Shown here: positions 1 to 4,739 of the stretch, piece by piece
How the letters are laid out: each line of letters opens with the position of its first letter
Numbering within the stretch: the stretch's first letter is position 1
NCBI GenBank assembly: GCA_027019845.1
Contig: JALUWE010000553.1
Coordinates: 1 to 5,892, forward strand
Length of the DNA stretch: 5,892 nucleotides
Direction: 5' to 3'
From: Anaerolineales bacterium
GTDB taxonomy: Bacteria > Chloroflexota > Anaerolineae > Anaerolineales > JABWBV01
Program-made: the position numbers and the translations under genes
Notes under the pieces: generated by a model
The model's database searches: none
Seen by the model: only the letters and a program-made list of their open reading frames with translations
What the model was told of the DNA's origin: nothing

Positions 1-412
1 GCAACCCCGTGGGAGGCGGTAGCTGGGCAAGCAGGTGTAATTTGTATTCGATGCGGGTGTGGTTCCCCTGATCGTGAAATACGGATTGGCTGGCAAAGAC
101 CCCCTGCGCCTGGGTGGCGCGCCAGCTTGCCCGCGAGGGCACGGTTGGGCGGTGGTTGATCGTTTTGACCAGCAATACCCACCTGGCCTTGTCGAGAACC
201 ACGGCAACGTCGCAAAATATTTTGACGTTGTAGATGCCCAGTTCGGTGGATTGGTATACCACCCGAAACTGGTTGTGGGAAAAACTGCGTTCGATGGAGA
301 TCAGGGGGAGGTGTTCGACGACGCGGGGAAAATGGCTGTAATACTCGAAAGCTGCCTGGCGCGGGGCAGGAAAAAGGTAGGAGCGATGAACGCTGCCCTG
401 AACCCGTATCAT
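1..412 (-). CDS. SRPBCC-fold (DUF1997-like) protein, C-terminus cut by window edge
   Basis: An uninterrupted frame of 137 codons runs from the ATG at 412 off the left edge of the window. The start overlaps the stop of the upstream phaR-like gene in an ATGA arrangement, so the two are probably translationally coupled; no good Shine-Dalgarno sequence is visible. Seen in the product: an early FEYYSHFPRVVEHLP segment, then alternating beta-type segments (FRVVYQSTELGIYNVKIFCDV), and later TRIEYKLHL followed by AQLPPPTGL. This pattern of a helix, several strands and a late T-x-I-x-Y strand followed by a Pro-rich L-P-x-P-x-G-L turn resembles DUF1997 proteins, which have the START/Bet v1-like SRPBCC fold and bind hydrophobic ligands. 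The family call is from remembered pattern, not a search. By context it would be a lipid-associated accessory of the PHA regulator operon. No catalytic role can be stated. Confidence 0.72.
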   Translation of the reverse strand, partial: MIRVQGSVHRSYLFPAPRQAAFEYYSHFPRVVEHLPLISIERSFSHNQFRVVYQSTELGIYNVKIFCDVAVVLDKARWVLLVKTINHRPTVPSRASWRATQAQGVFASQSVFHDQGNHTRIEYKLHLLAQLPPPTGL

Positions 413-954
413 GCTCGCTTGCTCAGTTTTTCGATTTCGTCTGTCAGCGCCTCGAGTTGTTGGAGCAGCTCTTGAAGCTCGCTGCGGCTGGGAACGCCTA
501 GCTCGCTCATGAGCTGTTCGACCGTTTCCGGCTCCGCCACCTCCGCCATCGGTTGGCTTTGGGAGATGAGCTTGGCGAGCAGTTCCCGGCCTTCTTCGGC
601 TTCCAGTTCCCCGTTTTCGACCAGGGCATCGATCCTGCGTTCGATCTCCTCGTCCACCCGGCGGGCCAGATCGAAGGGCAGGGGCAGGCTGCGGCGCAGG
701 CTGGCCAGCGTGTCCTCGCCGGTTTGCAGCAGCCGCGCCAGCATCCGGCGGGGCAGCGCGCCGCGGCCTTGCTTCTCGCGCTCGAACATGATCTGCGCCA
801 GAGTCACCGCGGTGATGTCCTCCCCGCTCTGGTGATCGATGATCTGCACGTTTTCGCCCCTCTGTACCAGACGGGCGATGCCCTCCAGGGTGATGTACTT
901 CTTGGCCGCGGTGTCGTACAGTTTGCGGTTGGCATAGCGTTTGATGGTGATCAT
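409..954 (-). CDS. phaR: PhaR-type polyhydroxyalkanoate synthesis regulator
   Basis: Encodes 181 aa, close to the usual size of PhaR repressors. The N-terminal third (about residues 2-60) carries the hallmark of the PHB/PHA accumulation regulator DNA-binding domain: IKRYANRKLYDT, then YITLEGIARLVQRGE and GEDITAVTLAQIMFE. In known systems this domain represses phasin genes and is titrated by PHA granules. The C-terminal half is helical and charged and matches the neighbouring phasin-like protein, including a GVPSRSELQELLQQLEAL heptad-like tail. Start choice: an in-frame ATG at 972 lies only 4 nt from a strong hairpin and has no ribosome site, whereas the ATG at 954 has a GGA 9 nt upstream and gives the typical MITIKRY N-terminus, so 954 is preferred. 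The gene lies between the phasin-like gene and an overlapping SRPBCC-like gene. Likely role: DNA-binding control of granule genes, perhaps including the neighbouring phasin-like gene. Confidence 0.9.
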   Translation of the reverse strand: MITIKRYANRKLYDTAAKKYITLEGIARLVQRGENVQIIDHQSGEDITAVTLAQIMFEREKQGRGALPRRMLARLLQTGEDTLASLRRSLPLPFDLARRVDEEIERRIDALVENGELEAEEGRELLAKLISQSQPMAEVAEPETVEQLMSELGVPSRSELQELLQQLEALTDEIEKLSKRA

Positions 955-976
955 GTTCGGGTTTCCGGGCATACGA

Positions 977-1008
977 AATAGAGAGAGGCGGGTGGGCCTC
1001 TCTCTATT
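977..1008 (-). terminator. Perfect 13-bp inverted repeat: terminator or attenuator-like hairpin
   Basis: Positions 977-989 and 996-1008 are exact reverse complements (AATAGAGAGAGGC and its mate), with a 6-nt loop. It lies 17 bp past the stop of the phasin-like gene and ends 4 nt before the outermost ATG of phaR. On the minus strand the stem is followed by UUCGU rather than a long U-run, so it is not a textbook intrinsic terminator. It could partly terminate phasin transcripts, protect their 3' end, or lower phaR expression in read-through mRNA. Confidence 0.6.
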
Positions 1009-1011
1009 ATA
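1006..1011 (-). promoter_or_regulatory. Consensus -10 box (TATAAT) ahead of phaR
   Basis: The minus strand reads GAGTATAATAGAG here, a perfect -10 hexamer. No convincing -35 is found 16-18 bp upstream. A start about 7 nt downstream would fall inside the first arm of the hairpin at 977-1008, so a transcript from this promoter would not contain the full stem. This could give phaR its own low-level promoter separate from the phasin-like gene. Confidence 0.45.
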
Positions 1012-1025
1012 CTCAGGCCGGTAGA

Positions 1026-1424
1026 TCAGGCTTTTTCTTTCAGCTCTTCGACCTTGCGGGTCAGGGCTGCGATCTTGGCGCTCAGGGCTTTGATGTCGGA
1101 CTTGGTGGGGATGTCCATGCGGTGAAGGATTTCCTCCAACTCTTCCTCTCTGCTTTCGAGACCCAGGCGGCTCTGAACCCGCTCGCGGCTCTTCTTGAGG
1201 GTCTCGCGGCTCTTCTCGCGGATTTCATCGATCAGCTTGCGACCGTCTTGCTCCGCGATTTCGCCGCGTTCGATCAGCTTCTCGACGAAGTTCTCCACCT
1301 CGTCCTGGGCCATTCCGACTGCGCCCAACGCGGCCAACACCACTTTGCGGGTGATTTCGTATAGGCGGCCACGTTCTTCGACGGCCTCTTCCATTTCGGC
1401 AACCGGTGCTCCATTCTTCGACAT
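1026..1424 (-). CDS. Phasin-like (PhaF/PhaI-type) granule-associated protein
   Basis: Encodes 132 aa of a highly charged, almost fully helical protein without signal peptide or membrane segment. After a flexible start, residues 23-40 form an amphipathic stretch (EITRKVVLAALGAVGMAQ). A conserved VEKLIERGEIAEQDGRKL segment (about 47-64) follows, then a long Lys/Arg/Glu helix and a C-terminal DIPTKSDIKALSAKIAALT heptad tail (104-122). The small-residue/Gly stretch, the E-x-G-E segment and the I-P-(S/T)-(K/R)-x-(D/E) tail are features of PhaF/PhaI-type granule proteins, which coat PHA inclusions. The frame extends upstream to 1529, but an AGGAG 8 nt before the ATG at 1424 fixes the start, and the extension would run through the promoter. 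It is the first gene of the leftward group, under a strong-looking promoter with an overlapping dyad, and shares its C-terminal architecture with the PhaR neighbour. Granule coating is inferred from the family. Confidence 0.82.
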   Translation of the reverse strand: MSKNGAPVAEMEEAVEERGRLYEITRKVVLAALGAVGMAQDEVENFVEKLIERGEIAEQDGRKLIDEIREKSRETLKKSRERVQSRLGLESREEELEEILHRMDIPTKSDIKALSAKIAALTRKVEELKEKA

Positions 1425-1432
1425 GATTTTTT

Positions 1433-1437
1433 CTCCT
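1433..1437 (-). promoter_or_regulatory. Ribosome binding site deciding the phasin start
   Basis: The minus strand shows AAAGGAG followed by 8 nt and the ATG at 1424. This is the best Shine-Dalgarno match in the left arm and selects the 132-aa product over the longer upstream in-frame Met codons. Confidence 0.85.
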
Positions 1438-1466
1438 TTCATCCAATGGGATGGGTATGTATTTTT

Positions 1467-1507
1467 ATGACGCATTGCGTTATAATGAATATAACACACC
1501 GCGTCAT
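1467..1507. promoter_or_regulatory. 41-bp dyad, probable paired repressor operator between divergent genes
   Basis: Outer arms ATGACGC (1467-1473) and GCGTCAT (1501-1507) are exact inverted repeats. Across 18-bp arms centred on 1487, 15 of 18 positions are complementary. Each arm is itself a near-palindrome: TGACGCATTGCGTTA at 1468-1482 and TAACACACCGCGTCA at 1492-1506. These look like two 15-bp sites whose centres are 24 bp apart, the style of TetR-family operators. One site covers the spacer between -35 and -10 of the phasin promoter and the other its expected start point, so binding should repress. The regulator is not encoded in this window; PhaR itself is another candidate ligand. Confidence 0.65.
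1481..1486 (+). promoter_or_regulatory. Plus-strand TATAAT box mirroring the phasin -10
   Basis: A perfect TATAAT on the plus strand lies just left of the dyad centre at 1487, in mirror position to the minus-strand -10 (1488-1493). No good -35 precedes it (TGTATT at the 17-bp position). It might fire rightward toward the SCP2 gene at 1640 under the same operator, or may simply reflect the symmetry of the dyad. Confidence 0.3.
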
Positions 1508-1516
1508 AAGAGTCAA
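1488..1516 (-). promoter_or_regulatory. Sigma-70-type promoter of the phasin-like gene
   Basis: On the minus strand a TTGACT -35 box (1516-1511) is followed by exactly 17 bp and a TATATT -10 box (1493-1488). The expected start is near 1481, leaving a leader of about 57 nt before the ATG at 1424 with its AGGAG site. This is the best promoter in the window and is overlapped by the dyad at 1467-1507. Confidence 0.75.
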
Positions 1517-1526
1517 GCGAAAGATG

Positions 1527-1571
1527 CAATTACCCAATTACCCAATACCCAATACCCAATTACCCAATACC
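1527..1571. repeat. CAATTACC/CAATACC tandem array, 6 units
   Basis: Six units in direct tandem, alternating between an 8-bp form (CAATTACC at 1527, 1535 and 1557) and a 7-bp form (CAATACC at 1543, 1550 and 1565). The same units make up the backbone of the composite array at 2134-2403. The sequence just before it, GATG at 1523-1526, matches the last bases of the 46-bp elements found there. No coding function is apparent. Confidence 0.9.
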
Positions 1572-1580
1572 CAACTCCGG

Positions 1581-1586
1581 TATAAT
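1581..1586 (+). promoter_or_regulatory. Candidate -10 box for the SCP2 gene
   Basis: The plus strand reads CTCCGGTATAATATG, with a consensus TATAAT 53 bp before the SCP2 start. The -35 region falls inside the CAATACC array and does not match consensus. A start near 1593 would give a leader of roughly 47 nt containing the AGGAG ribosome site. Confidence 0.5.
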
Positions 1587-1639
1587 ATGCCCGTGCGCAC
1601 GACACCCTTTCCACCAGCCATTATCTCAGGAGTAGCCCC

Positions 1640-2071
1640 ATGAGCCTTTTCCGCGACGCCGAACACTTTTACGCCACCGTGGGAGAACTGATGACCCGCG
1701 CCAGCCGCGACCCAAAAGTCGGCTCCAAGATCGCCAAATCGGGCATCGTCATCCAATTCGTCTACAAAGACCCCAGCGCCATGACCACCATCGATGCCAG
1801 AGGCAAGCCCACCCAGCCCGGCGCATTCGTGGACGTCATCCACGGCCCCTGCAACCTCAAACCCGACATCTCCATGACCATGAAAGCCGACATCGCCCAC
1901 GCCTTCTGGCACGGCAAAGTCAACCTGATGGCCGCCCTCTCCAAAAAACAAATCGTCGCCAAGGGGCCGATCCCCAAAATCCTCAAACTCCTCCCCGCGG
2001 TCCAACCCCTTTACAAACAATACCCCGCCCTGCTCAAAGAACTGGGCTACGAAGATATGATTTTGAAGTAG
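1640..2071 (+). CDS. SCP2 sterol-binding-domain protein (first paralogue)
   Basis: Encodes 143 aa, cytosolic, with no signal peptide. The ATG has an AGGAG 7 nt upstream (1628-1632). The product reads as a single SCP2 (sterol carrier protein 2) domain: an N-terminal helix (EHFYATVGELMTRA, 8-21), a strand pair (IVIQFVYKDP, 36-45), an outer strand (DISMTMKAD, 76-84), a helix near AFWHGKVNLMAALSK (88-102) and the end segment IVAKGPIPKILKLLP (105-119). The D-x-x-x-x-M-K-A-D and strand-then-KGP elements are typical of bacterial SCP2 proteins, which hold acyl chains, acyl-CoA or sterol-like lipids in a hydrophobic tunnel. It opens the rightward group and is clearly paralogous to the protein at 4740-5144. 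Likely role: lipid binding or transfer for the neighbouring SDR, acyltransferase and patatin. The ligand is unknown. Confidence 0.88.
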   Translation: MSLFRDAEHFYATVGELMTRASRDPKVGSKIAKSGIVIQFVYKDPSAMTTIDARGKPTQPGAFVDVIHGPCNLKPDISMTMKADIAHAFWHGKVNLMAALSKKQIVAKGPIPKILKLLPAVQPLYKQYPALLKELGYEDMILK

Positions 2072-2073
2072 GG

Positions 2074-2122
2074 TCAGTGGTCAGTATTCAGTATTCAGTA
2101 TTCAGTGTTCAGTAGTCAGTTT
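2074..2122. repeat. Heptamer array TCAGTNN, 7 units, just after the SCP2 stop
   Basis: Seven exact-phase 7-bp units start 3 nt after the stop codon: TCAGTGG, three copies of TCAGTAT, then TCAGTGT, TCAGTAG and TCAGTTT. A second array at 5145-5200 ends with the same order of last units and also follows an SCP2 stop. Heptameric short tandem repeats of this style are known from cyanobacterial genomes (STRR repeats). No terminator-like hairpin is visible in it. Confidence 0.92.
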
Positions 2123-2179
2123 CCACGAGTTCCCAATACCCAATACCCAATTACCCAATTACCCAATTACTCAATTACC

Positions 2180-2225
2180 CATCCTTCGACTACAGGCTCA
2201 CTCCGTTCGCCTTCCGCTCAGGATG
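2180..2225. repeat. 46-bp palindromic element, copy 1
   Basis: Begins CATCCT and ends AGGATG, a perfect 6-bp terminal inverted repeat. It is identical base for base to copy 3 at 2312-2357. An inner GCTCAC/GTTCGC pairing is imperfect, with 4 of 6 positions matching. The CCTTCGACTAC...GCTCAGG core resembles REP-like palindromes scattered in many bacterial genomes. Confidence 0.88.
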
Positions 2226-2249
2226 CAATTACCCAATTACTCAATTACC

Positions 2250-2295
2250 CATCCTTCGACTACAAGCGAACTTTGTTCGCCTTTCGCTCAGGATG
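2250..2295. repeat. 46-bp palindromic element, copy 2 (variant)
   Basis: Same ends and length as copies 1 and 3, but differs at 6 positions, five of them in the central 10 bases. The changes give a perfect inner hairpin, GCGAAC-TTT-GTTCGC (2266-2280). They also give an alternative perfect pairing of AGCGAA (2265-2270) with TTCGCT (2283-2288). Confidence 0.86.
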
Positions 2296-2311
2296 CAATT
2301 ACCCAATTACC

Positions 2312-2357
2312 CATCCTTCGACTACAGGCTCACTCCGTTCGCCTTCCGCTCAGGATG
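2312..2357. repeat. 46-bp palindromic element, copy 3
   Basis: Identical to copy 1, with CATCCT/AGGATG ends. It is separated from copy 2 by only two 8-bp units instead of the three that separate copies 1 and 2. Confidence 0.88.
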
Positions 2358-2407
2358 CAATTACCCAATTACTCAATTACTCAATACCCAATTACCAATA
2401 ACCCAAA

Positions 2408-3490
2408 ATGCCCCCGACCATCCTCATCACCGCCGCGGCAGGCTACTGGGGCACGCGCCTCGCAGCAGCGTTGGCCGCCCAGCCTGGTGACCTGCGCCTC
2501 CTGGGCGTAGACCGCAAACCCCTGCCGCAAGAAATCCCCGGCCTCGACTTCATCCGCGGCGACATCCGCAACCCCCTCATCCAGGATTTCCTGGCAGCCG
2601 AGCGCGTCCAAACCGTCGTCCACCTCGATTTCGTCGAACACCCCCGCCACGAACAAAAAGCCTACACCCACAACGTCCTGGCCGCCAAAAAATTCTTCGC
2701 CATGTGCGCGGCAGCCGGGGTGCGCAAACTGATCCTCAAAAGCAGCACAGCAGTGTATGGCGCCCACCCCACCAACCCCCTCTTCCTCACCGAAGACCAC
2801 CCCCTCAACGGCAGCCGCATGTACGCCCACAACCAACACCTGGCCGAGATCGAATCCTTCGCCAACGGCTTTGCCCGCCAGCACCCCGCCCTCTCGCTCA
2901 CCATCCTGCGCTTCGCCCACATCGTCGGCCCCACCGCCGACACCCCCCTCACCCGCTTCCTCACCGACGCCCGCGCCCCCAGCCTGCTGGGCTTCAACCC
3001 CCTCGTGCAAATCATCCACGAAGATGACGTCATCGCAGCCCTGGCACACGCCGCCACACACCACCACCCCGGCGCCTTCAACATTGCCGCCGATCCCCCC
3101 CTCCCCCTCAACAAACTCATGGCCCTGGCCGGAAAACTCCCCCTCCCCGTCCCCCACCCCCTGGCCTACGCGACTGCCTCCGGCCCCCGCGCCCAACACC
3201 TCCCCATCGAACCCGACTACCTGCGCTACCCCTGCGTCGCCGCCCTCGAAAAAATGCGCACCCAACTCCACTTCACCCCCCAACACACCGCCGAAGAAAC
3301 CCTGCGCCAATTCGCCGAAGCAACCCGGCACATGCCCTACGTGCCCGACCCCCTCGCCCGCGCCTACCAGAAAAGCCCCCTGAAAGACATCCTCGAACGA
3401 CGCCTTCGAAAAGAAGACCACGACCCCGATTTCGATTTCCACGATGACGATTTCGACCTCGACGCCCAGGAACTCACCGATGACGAATGA
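2408..3490 (+). CDS. Atypical extended SDR (NAD-dependent epimerase/dehydratase-like)
   Basis: Encodes 360 aa. Residues 5-15 (ILITAAAGYWG) form a Rossmann nucleotide-binding turn like TGxxGxxG. Asp35 (GVDRKP) ends the second strand, which favours NAD(H), and Asp52 (RGDIR) matches the adenine-contact Asp of extended SDRs. The Ser segment (LKSSTAVYGAH, 110-120) and the active Tyr139 are present, but the usual Y-x-x-x-K reads YAHNQ, so the catalytic Lys is replaced by Gln143. Residues 202-210 (IIHEDDVIA) match the substrate-domain motif of epimerase-like SDRs. The tail (337-360) is very acidic. The start is fixed: an in-frame TAA lies three codons before the ATG, and no Shine-Dalgarno is present because repeats abut the ATG. 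It overlaps the acyltransferase gene. It may bind NAD(P) and a lipid or sugar substrate, but redox activity is doubtful. Confidence 0.87.
   Translation: MPPTILITAAAGYWGTRLAAALAAQPGDLRLLGVDRKPLPQEIPGLDFIRGDIRNPLIQDFLAAERVQTVVHLDFVEHPRHEQKAYTHNVLAAKKFFAMCAAAGVRKLILKSSTAVYGAHPTNPLFLTEDHPLNGSRMYAHNQHLAEIESFANGFARQHPALSLTILRFAHIVGPTADTPLTRFLTDARAPSLLGFNPLVQIIHEDDVIAALAHAATHHHPGAFNIAADPPLPLNKLMALAGKLPLPVPHPLAYATASGPRAQHLPIEPDYLRYPCVAALEKMRTQLHFTPQHTAEETLRQFAEATRHMPYVPDPLARAYQKSPLKDILERRLRKEDHDPDFDFHDDDFDLDAQELTDDE
3468..3471 (+). promoter_or_regulatory. AGGA ribosome site deciding the acyltransferase start
   Basis: An AGGA inside the end of the SDR gene lies 8 nt before the ATG at 3480. The upstream in-frame ATG at 3444 has no such site, so the 419-aa product is preferred over a 431-aa one. 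Confidence 0.65.
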
Positions 3491-4739
3491 AACACACCCC
3501 CCTGACGATCATCCCCCCGCGGGCAGCACCCCGGGACCCCAGCAGGCGTCGCCAGACCCCCAAACAGGGGACACCCCCCGATCAGACCACCTCCGCCGCC
3601 AGCTCGAAGCCGACCTCCAGCACCAGGGCCAGCCGGACGCCCCCGCCTCCGAAACAGAGACCGGCACAGACGAACAGCAGCTGCGCCGCGAACTGATCGA
3701 AGAACTCGAACGCCTGGCCGAGCGCATCAAAGCCGCCTCCGACTACCAGCCGCCCCCCTTCTCCCCCAAAAGCCTGATCGACCTGCTCAAAGAAAACCTC
3801 GACCGCCTCCCCCCCGCCCTGCAAAAGGGCATCGTCGAACGCCTGCGCAGCGCCATCAGCGAAGACCTGCTCGACGTAGACACCTGGAAGGGCATCTGGT
3901 ACATGCTCAACTACACCCTCGAATACCGCGGCGACCAGCTCAAACGCCGCCTCACCGGCGATTGGGATACCGACCAATGGGGCATGGACTACGAATTCAT
4001 CGAACTGGTGCAGCCCTTCCTGGATTTCCTGTACCACAAATACTTCCGCGTCGAGACCACCGGCATCGAACACATCCCCGAAGAAGGCCGCGCCCTGCTG
4101 GTCGCCAACCACTCCGGCCAGCTTCCCTGGGATGGCGCCATGCTCTTCACCGCGGTGCAAAACGAACACCCCACCGCCCGCGTCGTGCGCACCCTCTACG
4201 GCGACTGGTTCCCCACCCTGCCCTTCATCTCCGACGTGCTGGTGCGCATGGGACAGGTGCTCGCCAGCCTCGAAAACGGCACCCGCCTGCTGGAGAACGA
4301 AGAACTGGTCGCCGTCTTCCCCGAGGGATACAAAGGAGCCGGAAAACTGTTCAAAGAACGCTACCGCCTGGCGCGCTTTGGCCGCGGCGGCTTTGCCCGC
4401 ATGGCACTCCAGACCCAAGCCCCCATCATCCCGGTTTCCATCGTTGGCGCAGAAGAAACCTACATCTCCCTGCACAAATCCGAAACCCTGGCACGGCTGA
4501 CCGGCTTCCCCTACTTTCCCATCTCCCCCCGCTTCCCCTGGTTCGGCCCGTTGGGGCTGATTCCCTTGCCCACCAAATGGTACATCGACATCGGCGAACC
4601 CATCTCCCTGGCGGAATACGGCCCCGAAGCCGCGCAAGACCCCCGGCTGGTCTCGCAACTCAGCGATCAGGTGCGCAACCTCGTACAGGAAATGCTCTAC
4701 GACCGCCTCGTGCAGCGCAATTCGGTGTTCTTTGGATAA
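3480..4739 (+). CDS. PlsC/MGAT-like phospholipid or glycerolipid acyltransferase
   Basis: Encodes 419 aa from the preferred ATG. Residues 1-60 are Pro/Asp/Gln-rich and probably disordered, followed by a short coiled-coil-like helix (LRRELIEELERLAERIKAA, 68-86). The acyltransferase domain occupies about 180-400. Block I reads NHSGQLPWD with His211 and Asp218, an H-x6-D spacing as in MGAT/DGAT-like members rather than the H-x4-D of PlsC. FPEG at 280-283 is block III, and PIIPVSIVGAEE at 315-326 is block IV. The family moves acyl groups from acyl-CoA or acyl-ACP to glycerolipids at the membrane face. No clear transmembrane helix is seen. It overlaps the SDR by 11 bp and is followed directly by an SCP2 gene, so the three are probably one operon. 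The acceptor (lysophospholipid, mono- or diacylglycerol) cannot be told from sequence. Confidence 0.9.
   Translation: MTNETHPPDDHPPAGSTPGPQQASPDPQTGDTPRSDHLRRQLEADLQHQGQPDAPASETETGTDEQQLRRELIEELERLAERIKAASDYQPPPFSPKSLIDLLKENLDRLPPALQKGIVERLRSAISEDLLDVDTWKGIWYMLNYTLEYRGDQLKRRLTGDWDTDQWGMDYEFIELVQPFLDFLYHKYFRVETTGIEHIPEEGRALLVANHSGQLPWDGAMLFTAVQNEHPTARVVRTLYGDWFPTLPFISDVLVRMGQVLASLENGTRLLENEELVAVFPEGYKGAGKLFKERYRLARFGRGGFARMALQTQAPIIPVSIVGAEETYISLHKSETLARLTGFPYFPISPRFPWFGPLGLIPLPTKWYIDIGEPISLAEYGPEAAQDPRLVSQLSDQVRNLVQEMLYDRLVQRNSVFFG

Larger units (their letters stand above)
2134..2403. repeat. Composite array: CAATTACC units interleaved with three 46-bp elements
   Basis: This fills most of the 336-bp gene-free gap between the SCP2 and SDR genes. 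The order is six 7/8-bp units (2134-2179), element 1 (2180-2225), three 8-bp units, element 2 (2250-2295), two 8-bp units, element 3 (2312-2357), then further units to about 2403. All joins are seamless: each element begins exactly where a unit ends and the next unit begins exactly after it. Open frames through it have repeat-like translations and are not genes. No promoter or Shine-Dalgarno site is evident, although the SDR ATG follows 4 nt later. Confidence 0.93.

Noticed and set aside
59..475. Plus-strand open frame of 138 codons at the left edge
   Set aside because: It is antisense to the SRPBCC-like gene, whose frame is continuous, coupled by ATGA to phaR, and has a sensible beta-rich protein pattern.
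553..981. Plus-strand open frame opposite phaR
   Set aside because: It is antisense to a gene with a diagnostic PhaR DNA-binding domain; no motif is found in its own product.
1425..1529. N-terminal extension of the phasin-like protein to the Met at 1529
   Set aside because: The added 35 residues would be encoded by the promoter and operator themselves, and a strong AGGAG site supports the ATG at 1424.
2072..2133. Intrinsic terminator after the first SCP2 gene
   Set aside because: The heptamer array forms no stable GC-rich stem and is not followed by a T-run; no terminator could be supported there or at 5145-5200.
2134..2403. CRISPR array
   Set aside because: Only three 46-bp elements, unequal spacing (24 and 16 bp), and the spacers are copies of one 8-bp unit instead of unique sequences. 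No cas gene is nearby.
2105..2510. Small plus-strand open frames across the repeats
   Set aside because: Their translations are only the tandem repeat read in different frames (repeated TQLPNY-like strings), with no ribosome site; they arise because the repeat lacks stop codons.
2381..3442. Minus-strand open frame of 353 codons opposite the SDR gene
   Set aside because: Same compositional artefact; it even runs into the repeat array at one end and has no motif or ribosome site.
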